Shown one piece after another: positions 46,264-58,842 of a stretch of DNA of 64,000 bases. Source of the DNA: Gymnorhina tibicen (lineage: Eukaryota; Chordata; Aves; Passeriformes; Artamidae). The stretch spans positions 1-64,000 of the forward strand of contig VXAZ01002400.1 of assembly GCA_013399875.1 (NCBI GenBank). Direction: 5' to 3'. A program made the position numbers and the translations under genes. The notes beneath the pieces were generated by a model that searched no databases, was not told the DNA's origin, and was given only the letters and a program-made list of their open reading frames with translations. Positions within the stretch are counted from its first letter, which is position 1. Every line of letters starts with the position of its first letter.

Positions 46264-48215
46264 GTTTACCTGCTCTGTCTTCTGAGTCTCTGGGACACTG
46301 GGTGCTGAAATTGGGGAGCTAAAGGTAGTCTGTGTGTGCCTTGTCAGGCTCCTGCCATTCCCATGTGGTTGCTGTATCCATTACCCTATGACCTACGGAA
46401 TGCCACATCCTCAGCCTGATAGGGAATTTGTGCTGGGATCATTGCAAGGGGACGTGTGGGAAATCCTCTCAGCTGCAAGACTTATGAAGTGATGCTTTCC
46501 AAGTATAAACTCTCATTTTCCAAAAGCCCAGCATTTTTGGGGACTTCCTTGGGTTCCATCCAGACCCAGTGTGCTGAGATGTAAGTTAGGGAAACCGACC
46601 TCAGAAGCAGGAGAACAATGGGAATCTCTTTGGGCTACTTCTTCTCTAATGGAAAACAGACTTAAGGACTTTGTGTTTTGTTCTGGGGGAATTAAATGAA
46701 TCTTTGAAGCTGTGCTTGCTCTCTGTCTGACTTTTCAGCAGAGCAATTAATATCACTCCCCATTTTAAATGTATCCTTGGAGAAGAGCATCCACAGTGCT
46801 GAGCCGTGGATTTAGGGATGATGGATTATCACGGCCATGGTGGTTTGGGTCGATGCGCTTGGCAATTCTGCCTTTGCTGGTCAGGGCTGAGGCAGGGTGG
46901 GGATGGGACTGATGTCACAAAATAACGAGTTCTGAGCTTTGTATTGTCAAACCATCACACAGCTGTGAACCGGTCAACGCCAAACTTTCATCTGCTCAGT
47001 CACAAAATTGTGGGCCGAATTGCGAACCATGAGGGAGCAACCCAGACCTCAAGTCTTACCCTGGCTTGCTCTTACCCTGGCTGGATGCACAGCTGGATGT
47101 CAGGTCACATCCCAAGTGCAAGGAAATGTTCAAGTCCGTAAAATGTTTGACACCAGAGATGTGTTTAGAAAGATGTGAACCCCCAGGTGAAGGTTTGGTG
47201 CTGGTTTAAATTGTGTAGAGCAGCACGTGAGCTGTGTAACCACCACAATCTTCAAGCTGGTTACATCCAAGAGAATACAGATGCTGATAATACAGATGCT
47301 GATAATAAAGCAAATTAGACTCTTAGAGTGGGGTTTTTTTAATGCCCCATGTGATGTTTCCAATGGGATTTTATGTTTCAGCCTTCCTTGGTAGGACAGT
47401 GGTAGGATTTAGAAATATCCAAGACATCAAGAGTAACTCTGTCTGTCTCCCTTTTCCCATCCAAAGATAATAAGAGCTGCAGGGCTGGCCCTTCCCCCAA
47501 AGCTGCAGGGCTTGTGTTGCTTTTCCTTGCATATTTTGGCAGGGAAAAAATAGCCTTGAAGTGTGGTAAAAGACAGAAATATGCTGGAGCATCAGGAATC
47601 CAACCAGCCTCTTTGAGGATGGAGTAAGAGAACAGAAAGATTTTTTTTTTCTTCCTTTCTAAAGGCGTTACGAGCAAAGCTGTCGGGTTTGGGGATGGAG
47701 GATCATAAAGCACTTCCCTGATCTGGAGAAATGATTCAAACTGACAGATTTCAAAAGGAAAACAAAACTGGAGAAAAGCTGAGTTTTTTTAGAACTGCTG
47801 CTTGCACAGCTTAAAAACAAAAACCTGCATTTGCTTTGCAGTTTTGCTGACATTATTTCTCAGGCTGCGCATTAATGATTTGAAAGGAGTGGTAACTTCT
47901 TGACTATTCCATTGGTTTTTAGACCCGTTTTTGCTGCATGGGGTGGTTGTTTAATCCTTCCCTTTTGTGGCCATTTACAGCAGAGTGGTCGCTGTGCTGA
48001 TGGGGGGAACTGTGCCCTAAGGGAGGGGGACCAGGAGCCTGGTTCTGGCTGCCACAGGGCTGTCAAGGTGTCCCAGGGGCTGAAAAGCCCTTGGGGGCAA
48101 GAAATGCAGGATTTCAGTCCTCTGTGGCATGTGCTGGTGCCAGGAATCTTTCAGCTTCTTGCACTGAAGGTACTACGAGCAATTCTAAACCATGCGTAAG
48201 TGATTTTAGAGCTGA
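46264..48215. other. unique SAMD4A intron DNA
   Basis: Contains a 15-base tandem duplication (47274-47303) and a T10 tract near 47641. Nothing else is recognised. Confidence 0.45.
47274..47303. repeat. 15-bp tandem duplication
   Basis: AATACAGATGCTGAT occurs twice in direct succession (47274-47288 and 47289-47303) without mismatch. Confidence 0.9.
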
Positions 48216-48219
48216 TAGT

Positions 48220-48590
48220 GTCACCCGGCCGTGCGCACAGAGGGTGTGGAGACACCATTCCCCGAGGTCGGTGCTCCCGGTGTGCCTGTTTTGGGCTCAG
48301 CGTGGGTGTTTTATTGGCTGTCAGCAGCCACCAGTGCCCCTGCGTGCTCCTGGCTAAGTCACCGATGATGTGCCCCGGCTCCTGCCGCTCCCCGCGGGCC
48401 CGGCTCGGCCCCGTGGGGAGCCGCTCGCACCGCCCGGGGCTCCAGCCTGCTGCAGCAGCACGGAGCTCAGCCCCGGGGGAATACGGAAGGAGTCGCTTTG
48501 CTGCCTTGTTTATCGGATATTCTGGGGGTTTTTTTCTACAACTGCATCTGTCACCGTGACCCCGGAGCGGCTCTGCTCAAGCAGTAAGCG
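48220..48590 (+). promoter_or_regulatory. intronic CpG-rich block with following splice donor
   Basis: CpG density is high from about 48230 to 48500 (GGCCCGGCTCGGCCCCG, CACCGCCCGGGG and similar), unlike the flanks. A donor-like CAAGCA|GTAAGC follows, with GT at 48584-48585. Candidate orphan CpG island, alternative promoter or unannotated first exon inside the SAMD4A intron. There is no TATA box. Confidence 0.3.
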
Positions 48591-49079
48591 CAGGGATGAA
48601 CGTCAGATCTTGAAGTGACCAGGAACTCCTCGTTCTCAGCAGAAGCAGCTCTGATGTAAACCAGTGCTCTGTTGGGGTTTTTTTTTGGGGGGGGGGGAAA
48701 GAGGCAAAGATGAAATACGTGATGTATCAGTGATGTCTTAATGGGAGAAAAAAAAAATTATTTCCACTTGCAAAGTGGAAGGAATCTGTGCAGAGCATTC
48801 TGGGGCACTTCTTGCCCCCTCTCTGCTCTCTGTTTTAGTTTCCCTGCGAATATCCCCGGTCCAGGTTTTCTCCCAGGCAGCACTGAATCGCGCCTGTCTG
48901 CAGTTTGTCTTTCTGCAGGAGGATGTTTTTGCCAATTTTGTACCAGATCTTCAGTCTCTCAAAGCTGAGGTGGCTTCAGACGCCCACAGGTTTTGTTGGA
49001 TTCTTTTTTTTCCCCCCTGGCATGTATGCTTCCAAAAATGAGTGGGAATCCTTCCAGAGATGAGCACTGTAACTCCAAC

Positions 49080-50260
49080 TTTTGGAGAGCTTTTTTTTCC
49101 TACTTCTATACATATTTTCTCTCATTAGTGATGGCAGAGAGCCTACAGGTATTTATCACAGCGTCAGCCATCCGGTTTCTCTGCAGCAGCTCCCAGCCTT
49201 TGCATAATGCTGGGAAACTCAGGCTAAGTGTAGGATGTAAAAACAGAACAGGGCAGATGAAATAAATTAAAATTAAGAAATCTCTATTGTTTAAAGCATA
49301 ATTTTTTTTTGTAAGAAAAAAAATGAAAATGAGACTTCACACGATGACAACCTGTGTTAATATAAAAACATGCCACAATGAGTTGCTGTGCTTCATATTA
49401 AATATTCAAGTGCTGTTTGTCTGCTGCCAGAGTGTTCAAGTCACGCTCTTGGGGGTGGGGAGTTTATAGCAAAGTATCTGTAAAGAGGTTATTGAAGTGC
49501 TATATTTTCCTCCTTTTGGGTTGAATTGACCAGTTCTGTTCCGTGGCTGGTCCCTTAAAAGCAGAGAAAGTCATCGGAGCTGAGACAGGGACGAGGACCC
49601 CGAGGCTGAGGAAAGATCTGTTGCTTCTAAACTCTTGAGACCGACCAGAAAAAAATAGAAAATAATAATAAAAAATAATTAAAACATTTAAAAGCACAGT
49701 ACAAGCAAAATAAGCTTTGATCCCATCATTTTCCCCATAAATACTCCACAGGGCTGAAGCCACCTTGTCATTCTGTTTTTTGGTTTTTACTTGAGCAATG
49801 TTTAACACGTTGCTGCAGAGAATGAGCCTGTAGTAAATATAATGATTCATCATTCCTGCCGTAGTGAAAAAGGGAGGTGGGGAATGTCTGTCAAGTTCTC
49901 CTGAAGTCCTTGAATCAAATATGTAGGGAGTTTTGAATAACCTCAGAGTTACCAAATAAAAGCATTAATTTGAGTGTCAAGATGATATTTAATTGAAAAG
50001 CAACCGAAGGGACAGATTCATTTTTAGGCAGCTAGCAAAAAAAAAAAAAAAAGCATAAATACAAAATAAGTTTAAACTAAAGTAATTGGAAATTAATTGA
50101 AATTTGATTTTAATTAGGTGCCTGAAATTGGATCGTCTGGATCCCTGGGGTTCCTATCTCTGTCTCTTCCCTTTTTTTTCCCCTCTGTAAGGCAAATGTC
50201 AATTAATATTTTAAAAGTGCTTTAAATAACTTGATGTCTGCAACTCATTGCAAGTCAGTG
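49080..50260. other. AT-rich, repeat-free block, candidate conserved noncoding elements
   Basis: Over 1 kb of AT-rich unique sequence with no CR1. Includes CTTTGCATAATG (an octamer-like core, around 49199), CTATTGTTTA (a SOX-like core, around 49284) and a cluster of TAATT/ATTAA cores at 50080-50120. Includes an A16 tract at about 50038-50053. Possible enhancer block; conservation is untested. Confidence 0.3.
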
Positions 50261-50617
50261 GGACTCAAGTGTTGAAAGGTTTGGGAACCAGCGGGCAGTT
50301 GTAGTTACAGAATAGCTGCACAGGGGAAGAAGCACTCAGGCTTTTGTGTGTCTGAGATGCCTGGTTTTCCTTAAAAGCAGAAGGGAAAAGAACCCAGTTG
50401 TGCCATTCTGCTTTGAAATAACACCTAGACTGGTTTTCTCCTGGCTGCAGAGAAGAGGGTGCGGGTCAGACCTCTTAAAGAAGATCTTGTGTGTTCTTCT
50501 CTGAAGCTCCGGGTGTCTGGAGATGCCGTGTCTCACTTTTCCTGACACCTCCAGCTGCCGTAGCTCCTTAAAGTTGGGCAGTGGTGCAGGATCCGTCCTT
50601 TTCTTGGGGGCTTGGTT

Positions 50618-50765
50618 TCATGGAATCACAGACTGGTTTGGGTTGGAAGGGACCTTAAAGACCATCTCATTCCACCTCCTGCCATGGGCAGGGACACCTC
50701 CCACTCGACCAGGTCACTCAAAGCCCCATCCAGTCTAGCCTTGAGCACTTCCAGGGATGTTTCCA
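50618..50765 (-). mobile_element. CR1 LINE 3' tail fragment
   Basis: ATGGAATCACAGACTGG, then GGAAGGGACCTTAAAGACCA to CACTTCCAGGGATG. Confidence 0.9.
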
Positions 50766-50779
50766 CCCTAGCAAGGGTC

Positions 50780-53700
50780 CTCTTGGGCATCTAGACAGGT
50801 TTTGGCTCTCCCGGGTGTCCAAGGTGTCTTGCCAGGTGCTGCTTCTCCATGAAGAGCTCCTGGGGCTGGAGGAGATGCCTGAATTCTACTGAATCCTTCT
50901 TGGTCCAGGGAATTCAGGTGCCAAAACACCTCTTGAGGCATTGTTGACTTTCCGGGGAGGATCAGGATTCTGCCCTGAGGGATTTCACCATGGAGCCTGC
51001 CCTTGACAAGTGAGGACACAGCTCATACCAGGCACTGGGATGGTGGAGGAGTGAGGAATGTCCTTCGTCTAGACAGATGGCTCTGGCTCAGGAAGCGGGA
51101 GGTTTTTGGGAACAGCCTCACCAGCTCCCTTGGGGCAGGGCTCAGGTGCACTCACCCACTGCTGTTTTCATACCCATGGCAGTGGGAGGCTCGTGCCTCC
51201 TTCAGGCAGCCCAGCAGCAAGATGGACCGAGATGCTCCACAGACAAGAGGACCCAGGGAAAGGACCTGCACCTTTCCCATCTCTGTTGCATGCCTGGCCT
51301 GAGTCCCTGTTGCATCCTTCCTGCTTGGGAATGCTGGCAGCATGTTCTGGCTGCTCGCCAAGGATGTGTCTTGATGCTTTTTGACTCCAAGGTGCCTTTG
51401 CTGTGCTTGGCCAGAGAAGTGGTGCCTAAAAGATGCATCGTTAATGCGTGTGAGGAGCTGTCACTTAATGGCTTGAACTGCAAACCTTGTTGTTGTGGCA
51501 TAAAAAGAAAGAAAGGGTCAGGAAAGAAGGAAGCCCAGGTTTTTTTGTCTGTGTGGCGCTCTGCGTGGCAGCTGCTGTGTGTCACACGTGCCCGAGCCCG
51601 CACGTGTGCGCCGGGGGGAACGGGAACAGCGCGTGGAGGAGCCGGTCTGTGATCCCCTCACACGAGTTTTGTGGAGTTCCGCCTCCTGCCGTGAGCTCCC
51701 AAGCCGACGCCATTTCCTGCCACCTCCGGGAGCTCCAGAGGAGAAGGGTTTCACTCAGGAAGTCAGAGCAGTCGTGTTACTTATAGAAGAATTATTTGTT
51801 TGGACATGAATAACCTCGGCGTTCGTTTGGCAGCGAGTTGGAGGTCAGGTTCCCTGTCTGCTGCACTCCTGCACCTTTGCTGCCTGGGGAGACCCTCTTG
51901 GATCCCAGGGTGTTTTCCTGGGCTGGATCCCTTGGTCCCCATGCCTCTGCCCATCCTGGGGCAGCCCTGCACCCTCCTGGGGTGTCTCCTCCGCGCTGGC
52001 TGTCCCACACCATCCCTGATGATCCCTGGTAGTGGTGCATTAGCTGGCACACAGCTCCGAAATCCTCTTTAAAAGCATCTCCCGCTTGTGTTTTAAGTAT
52101 TTTGCCCCCCCAAAAAGTGGATAAACCCCCATTTTTCAGCACAGGCTTACGATGAAGACCCCGGCGTATGTTCAGCTGCATCTTACTCGTTTTGCTGGTT
52201 TCCCCATTTCAGCTCTGAAGTGAAATCATCCCTCAGCCTTTCACTAATGGAAACTTGGTTTTGGTGCCAAGATAGAGGCAGCAGAACCTGAAACTATTTT
52301 TCCAAAGCGCTGGAAACATTGTGCAGCTCCAGCGACCATAGGGGAGGCAGGATGGAAACAGTCACATCAGGTTGGTTACCTCTGATCCCAGTTTTCCAGA
52401 GATAAGTTTTGAGTCCCCTGCATCATTCTGCAGCAAAACAGGCTTGGTTGTGTCTTTGCTATAAGGATTTTTGTGTTTGAGCTGAAACATCTTATTTTGG
52501 CCGACTGAAGGACCCTCAGAAAATGAATGGGTTTCTTCTACACACTTCCCCGCACTCTTTTTCATTGTCAGAGCAATGTAAAGGCTCCTTGGAGTAATGA
52601 GGAATCCAATCTTTCATTTTGCTTTTCTTTTTTCCTTTTAAAACCAGGAGAGAGGGCTCATTCCTCCTATTCAGCTGAGAGTCCACGTGAAATAAAATCT
52701 CCCAGAGCGCAGTGTAGGGTTGGATAATGTCATGTGTAACACTGACTTAAGCATCCCCTAACAGGCAAATCGAGAACAAAACATTTCTTTTTTGTCTTTC
52801 TTTTTTTCTTCAAGAGATGTGTGGTTTGTTTGTGGAGGGTTTGGAAAACCCTCTGGAGCTCCTTTGCATGTATGTGCAATCCTCAGGCGTACTTGTCTAA
52901 CTGTCCTAGCTGCTCAGTTAAAGGTCAAACTCTTGGAGGTTTCCCAGCGTATATAGTCTACTGCGATTATTTTTTCCATATTTAAAAAAAAAAAAAACAA
53001 CTAAATTTCTCAGTAATGTTTAATTATTTTCCAGTTCGTTTAAGCTCTTGTGGAGAGATCTATGTTTGCACTGGTGAGCCAGAGCAGCATGTCCCACTGG
53101 AGCTGCCTCCAGCACTGGGGAAGGGTTTTTTTGTTTTTTTTTTTTAAATTCCTTAAACACGATTTGAATCTCGAGTGCGACGGTCTGACGAGGGGAAATA
53201 CTGCACCAGAACATTTGCATGTGGTTTTTGCTCTGCTCTCCCTCCCTTTCCCTGTGCGTGCCTGCGAGAGAGGGAGAGCGAGGGTTTGTGTGGAGGGAGG
53301 GGGAGGCACCAGCCAAAATTTTCCAGCGGGGAGCTGCTGAGGCTTGGCACGCCCGATGCGCCGGCTCCTTGCTGGGATATTTAGAAGGAGGTGGAATAGC
53401 TCAAACTGGGGTAATTGGGGTTTCTCAACGGGAGCAGCTCTCTCTGCCTCTCTTTTTGTGGCTTTTCCTCTGACCCTCTCTCTCCCCATCACCTCCAGCC
53501 GTTGTGGAGCTTTCCTTGATCCCAAGTGGTTTTGTGTTCAGGACAGACGAAGAGGAAAAGGGTTTTCCCTGTGGGATGGGGAAGGACGTTCCTGTGGGGA
53601 AGGAGGGCACCAGCTCTGGGTGACCACCCCAAGGGGGATGGTGCCACACGCAATTTAGCTTGGGCAAGATTAAAGGAAGGGCTGCTTATCTCATTACTCC

Positions 53701-53920
53701 GAAGATTAATTACAGCAAGGAGCAGAAGTCAAAGGAATGAACTTTCTAGGACTGACTCATCCACTTTGCTCCTCTCTGGCAGGGCAGAGTGGGTGGGGAT
53801 GTCCCCAGAGATGCTCCCAAAGCGTGACGGTATCCTTGAACATGGAGCAGTGGCTTCACCCCAGCTGCTTGCCCGGTTTCCAGAGCTACGGGATCCGAAG
53901 TCGAGCTCATGGCCCTTTGG
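50780..53920. other. unique SAMD4A intron DNA
   Basis: 3.1 kb with no CR1 recognised. GC-rich near 51560-51720, where a CACGTG inverted repeat lies. AT-rich patches and a purine-rich strand near 53240-53320. No coding exon is recognised. Confidence 0.45.
51583..51608. promoter_or_regulatory. paired CACGTG E-boxes in an inverted repeat
   Basis: CACACGTG (51583-51590) and its exact reverse complement CACGTGTG (51601-51608) are separated by 10 bases of GC-rich sequence. CACGTG is the core bound by MYC/MAX, USF and CLOCK/BMAL-type factors. Regulatory use is inferred from motif and arrangement only. Confidence 0.35.
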
Positions 53921-53929
53921 CTCCAGCCA

Positions 53930-54025
53930 ACTTTGAGGGGCACAGCAGCTATGCTGGGCCATGTTTGTGGCTGGAATTGATGATCTCAAAGGTCTTTTCC
54001 AATCTAAATAATTCTGTGACTCTGT
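53930..54025 (+). mobile_element. CR1 LINE 3' tail fragment
   Basis: GGAATTGATGATCTCAAAGG and TCTTTTCCAATCTAAATAAT, then TCTGTGACTCTG. Confidence 0.75.
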
Positions 54026-54029
54026 TGTA

Positions 54030-55340
54030 CAGCCCTGGGAGAATCCAGGAAAGTCCCGTTCTGCTTTGAAGCATCGGTTTGGGTTTGGTGTCCAAAGGGA
54101 GGCAGAGTTTGCTGGCACGACCCTTTGGGTAGTACAGGGCTGCACATCTCCCCTTGGCAGTTCCATGCCTGCTGCCTGTTCAGTTTGGGCCATCTACACC
54201 CAATTAGGGCAGGGTTTTCTTCCAAGAAGCTCTCTCTTGAATGAACGCTGTTGAAAGGTGTGCTCCTTATAGAAGTACTCATTGCAGGTCCTCCCGGGCC
54301 ATCCCCGGGAAGAGCCTCCAACGAGAGATACCCCATCACCCATCCAGTTCTTTAACCTTTATTTCTTTCACTTACCCACTGGGCTACCCCGGCTCTCCCA
54401 GCCCCCCTCCTTAAATACCAAAGGAATGAAAACGTCAGCTATCCCCCCCCCGCCCCCAGCCCGATTTCCGTGTCTGTGCTTTATGACTGGATAGCAGTGA
54501 TGTACCCACGAAGGAATGCCGGGAACCGCTGCCGTTCGGGATCTTCTCCCGGCCCACGGAAACTCCGCATTCTTGGGCCAGCTTGCGGCACGCCAGCGCA
54601 TTCCTGCTCCATGAGGTGGAAGCAATACTGGTAGTGTGAGCTGTGATTTCTGCGGCTGGGGTGGGGAAGCGCCGCTTTAAAAAGCCTCTTAATTATATTC
54701 TTTCTCGGCAACGCATCAGCGCCGTTTTTAGCCCATTACGAACGCTGCGATTTCTCTCTTAAATCAGCCCATTTGCTGATTGACCCAGTTCTGCTTCTTT
54801 TACTTTTTTTTTTTTTTTGCCATTACAAAATGTTCTATTTTCAGGCACTTCACAGCCCTTGAAGAAGAAGGAGGGGGGGATAAGGAGCCCAGCCCTGTTT
54901 CATCCCAGTCTCCTCGCTCGCCTGTGGATGGCGGCGTTCAGTTCTTCACCTGGAAGCACAGATACAAAGCAAGTCCCTGCACAGCCTGGTTGTAGCTGCT
55001 GCTTTGGAGTTCTCCCTAATTCCTTAATTTCCTGTGCCGGCAGGACGTGCCCTGAACCGTTCTGTTGCTGTCCTGCATCCATCCCTCCCTGGCATCCACA
55101 GTCACAACTGTGCCCTCGGCTCACTAGGAGCCAGGAGCAGAAGGGTGCAGCTCCCTCACCCACTGTGCAGGAAAAACCAGGGAGCCTGGGATGGGGAGGA
55201 GATGTGGGGGTGCTCATGGAGGCCATGAGGGGCTATGCAAAGCCATCCATCAAAGGAGAAGAGATAAATTGAATTTTCCACGTGGGTGCGGAGGTGGGAG
55301 CGAGGTTTTCACCTCTGTTTGTGAATTTCTTTGCAAGCAT
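54030..55340. other. unique SAMD4A intron DNA
   Basis: Contains a C-rich run (about 54443-54458) and a T14-type tract (about 54806-54819). No gene is recognised. Confidence 0.45.
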
Positions 55341-55344
55341 CTTT

Positions 55345-55517
55345 TTTTGGCAAGCATTTGAACGGGCTGCCCAGGGCAGTCCCCACGCCTGGAGGGATTT
55401 AAAAGCCATGTGGATGTGGCACTTGGGGACATGGGTTAGTGGTGGACTTGGCAATGCTGGGGGAATGGTTCCACTTGATCTTAGAGGGCTTTTCCAACCT
55501 AAATGATTCTGTTAATA
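55345..55517 (+). mobile_element. CR1 LINE 3' tail, B/F-type
   Basis: GCATTTGAACGGGCTGCCCA, GATGTGGCACTTGGGGACAT and TTTTCCAACCTAAATGATTC. Confidence 0.88.
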
Positions 55518-56019
55518 ATCATGCCCCCAGCTGGGAAGAATGGGAGTGCTCTTCCCTCCACATCTTTATTTAATAAATTCCCTTGCAGCAAACTGCAAGC
55601 ATCTTAGGAAAGATGTGGCTGCAGGTTAGGAGAGGACCAGCTGCTGGAGACACTGATCTGGAGAGTGACAGACCTGCTGGGTTTGTGATCAATAGGATGG
55701 GTGTTGATTATCGTAATTCCTCCCTTATCCTTAGACTTGTGAGTCCGGGCCCTGCTGTGCACAGCAGCGACTCACCCTCATTTAAATGCTGATGAACTTG
55801 AATGGAAAGTTGATTGGTCTGGTTTGCACATTAAGCAGCAGTTCTTTGGAGGAAGATGTAAGATGTGGCTCTTACCAAAGATGTGGGAAGTCCGGGTCTC
55901 TTCGGACAGGGATAACACAACAAATGAAAGACGTGCTGCCTGGGGGATAAAACTGTGTTAGTCCCTGTCAGCAGGTAGTTCACCTGGGAGGAGTACTTGT
56001 GCCAGCCTGTGTTTGGGGG

Positions 56020-56262
56020 AATGATTAAGGAAATTCAATCATTTAGTTTATCCAGGAGGACACAAGGAATTGATCCATGCGTGTATAAATACCGGCGTAG
56101 GCGCTCTCAGCGGAGGGCAGTAGCCAGTTTTAGAAACTCCCAGGGTTGGAAATGGATGCTGGAGACGTTCAGGCTGAAGATGGGGCTTGGATTTTTAGCT
56201 TGTGGTGTGATTAAACTTTGCAGCAGCTTATGAGGGACTTGGGTGGACTCTGCTTGGGGTTC
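56020..56262 (+). mobile_element. old, diverged CR1/L3-type LINE fragment
   Basis: Shares the order of blocks with ancient reptilian CR1 copies: TTTAGTTTATCCAGGAGG, a GGAAATGGATGCTGGAGACG-like block (from TGGAAGCTGAAGC), the TTCAGGCTGAAGATGGG block and GTGGTGTGATTAAACTTTG. Much more diverged than the other CR1 copies in this window. Confidence 0.5.
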
Positions 56263-56832
56263 AATTCAGGAATGTCAGCTTCCCGCAGGGTCCCTGGTGG
56301 AGATGCTGCAGGCCAGGGTGCAGGGTTCCCCAAATGTAAAATTCTCTTTCCTCTCCTAATTCAGTCAGTCTGAGTAAATGACCACAGTCCAGCCCGTCCT
56401 ATCCCCTCGCACTGATGAATCTGTGAATAGTCTCACAGCGGGGGTTTTTGGTGGGTTTATTTTTCATATCCATGTCTCTCCCCAGACCTGCCGTGTTTCT
56501 TCCCTGTGCCCCAGCCTTGTCTCAGAATGCACATTCTGAAAATACCGATCCCTTTCCAGGGAGAAGACGGGATGTTCCAACCTCGTGGCAGGCCCTTAGG
56601 TTACCTGGCAGTGGCTGTGATCTCTCTTTACTTCTTCCCTATGAAGTTCCCTTTGTGCAGCGCCTGGAGGGACCTTTCCTGGCGCTCTGAACTCAGCTGT
56701 GCGTGATCCAGACAGGTCGCACTCTTTTCCTTCCCTGTGCTGCAACAAGCAGATCAATAACTGGGCTTTCAATAGGGGTTTTGATCACTTCAGTCAGGGA
56801 AGGCACTCACTCAGAGTGAAAGGTGTCACAGG

Positions 56833-56960
56833 AATCATCGAATCACAGAATTTTTTAGCTTGGAAAAACCCTCCAAGATCATCGAGTCCGACTGTTCCCT
56901 CAGCACCGCCAGGGCCACCACTAAACCTTGTCCCCAAGTGCCACAACCACGTGGCAGCGA
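56833..56960 (-). mobile_element. CR1 LINE 3' tail, Y-type
   Basis: ATCATCGAATCACAGAATTT, GGAAAAACCCTCCAAGATCA and TCGAGTCCGACTGTTCCC. Same subfamily as the copy at 20402-20605. Confidence 0.85.
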
Positions 56961-57549
56961 TGCCCAAGGAGCCTGTCCCAGTGCTGGTCCTGGAAGCAGC
57001 AGACTCACCTGGTGCTGCTGGCAGCACCGTCATTCCCTGGGGATTGCCCCGTGTGGATGATGGTTGGAGCCAAGCACAGAGACTCATCTCACAGGGTTAA
57101 TCTTTCGCAGTTGCAGCCTTTGGGAGGTGTGAAAAGATAAAACAAAGAAAATCCTGTCAGAATGGCTCCATCCGTCCCCCCCTTCCTGGGCTATTCCTGG
57201 CCTGCCGTGATACCAGAGTGTATTTTTAGAGCCGTGGTCATGTGTTTGCTGTGTCTGATGTGCTGCTGTGCCTCCTGCCCGCCTGGTCACAGGGGTGTGG
57301 GCTTCACCGACAGGTTCCTGTCTCTGGTCATGGATGGCTGGTTTAAAACAAGTTAAAAACCAAAACTTTAAAGGGCTCTTAGCAACCTGTTGGAGTTTTA
57401 AATGGCCTGTGAGGACAGAAAAATCCCGTTTGTAATAATGTATCCTGCAGTAATGTAGTGTAAGCACACAGTGCAATACTTATGCTCTGTCTTGTAGATC
57501 TTCAGAACAATCTTTTCTTGCAAAACCAGTGTATTTATCCAAATACATA

Positions 57550-57612
57550 GCTACAGAATCAGAGTTTAGGTTGGAAAAGACCTTTAACATCATCAAGTCC
57601 AGCTTCTGCCTT
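57550..57612 (-). mobile_element. CR1 LINE tail remnant
   Basis: ACAGAATCAGAGTTTAGGTT then GGAAAAGACCTTTAACATCA. Short and diverged. Confidence 0.7.
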
Positions 57613-57818
57613 AGGCAACCAACACACTGTAAAATACTCACCTTTAGGTCACAAGTTGTCAACTATTTCCTGTGCATACGTGGATTTAGAAAACTGGAGA
57701 ACAGGTCCTTCTGCTATTGAGAGGAATCTAAACTGTGCAACTTTCCCAGCTCAGAAAGAATCTCTGTACCCAAATTTGAATAGGCCAATTATCAAAATGG
57801 GTAACGTTCTAAAATATT

Positions 57819-57857
57819 ATATGTGTGTGTATATATATATGTATATATATATATATG
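57819..57857. repeat. (TG)n(TA)n microsatellite
   Basis: Alternating TG then TA dinucleotides over about 39 bases with one interruption (TATG). Likely length-variable. Confidence 0.9.
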
Positions 57858-58842
57858 CACCCTGATTCCTCTCTTATTGAATACCTGAAGTCACTGGGAT
57901 GGACACCCCGTTTTCTCCATGTCGAGTCTTACCTGTAGCTGCTCTCTTACCTGTGCACACATGGAGGTCTTTAGGGCCAGGGCAGTGAGATACAATGAGC
58001 ATGTCAATACAGTGGCTATAAACCAGAATAAATCTGCTCAGAGTGATGGAAAATCATTCACGAGTCACTGGGGGGGGGTCACGCATTGCTGCCCTAGACA
58101 GGCTTCCCACATGCCAGACAGATAGACAGGGGTAGGACATTTGCTCAGGAATGAGAAATGGAAAGACAGCACCCCAACCTTTGAGTTCTAACTCCCCTAA
58201 ATCATGTTCATATTGACTTGTTTAAAATACGATGCAGGCAAAATCTGTTTCTCAAGAGTGACTTATGCTGGAGTTAAAAAACAGAAAGCAAATTTTGTCT
58301 GCCAGCCAAGGAAAACTTGGATTGGCTATTAAACCCAGGATTTTGTTGGCTAGCATTGTATCTGATTACATGGAAGTGTGGGAGCTAATGCTTTCTAAAG
58401 CTATTTTTCCAGCCTTTCAGATGCTTGGTCGTATCACCTACTGTAGCTGTTGAGCAAGACTCCCCTCCCGGCCAGCCCTGCACCTTCCAATCAAACCCTC
58501 GTGCCTCGTGCCTCGGGAAGCTCAGGAAAAGCACTTTTTGTCCTACTTGTTTGTTTTTAAGTAAACATTGCTGTCTGTGTTGTTATAGACAAAGGATCTT
58601 TAAAACAATTTCACTGAACTGCAAAGGAGGGGGAGAAACTTGTTGACTGTAAACTTCCAACTGGCTTCAGCTGCCAGAGGTGAGAAAGTGTCCCAGCAGG
58701 TGTGAATTATCCTGTTTTTCTTGAACAATAGGGAGCTGGAGCCAGAGCTGGAGCCACAGTCCAGCTCAGCTGAGGAGGATCTCTGCACCTCTGTATGGGG
58801 TGGAGCCTGACTTCACCTTTGCAGAAGATCCATGGGAAGATG

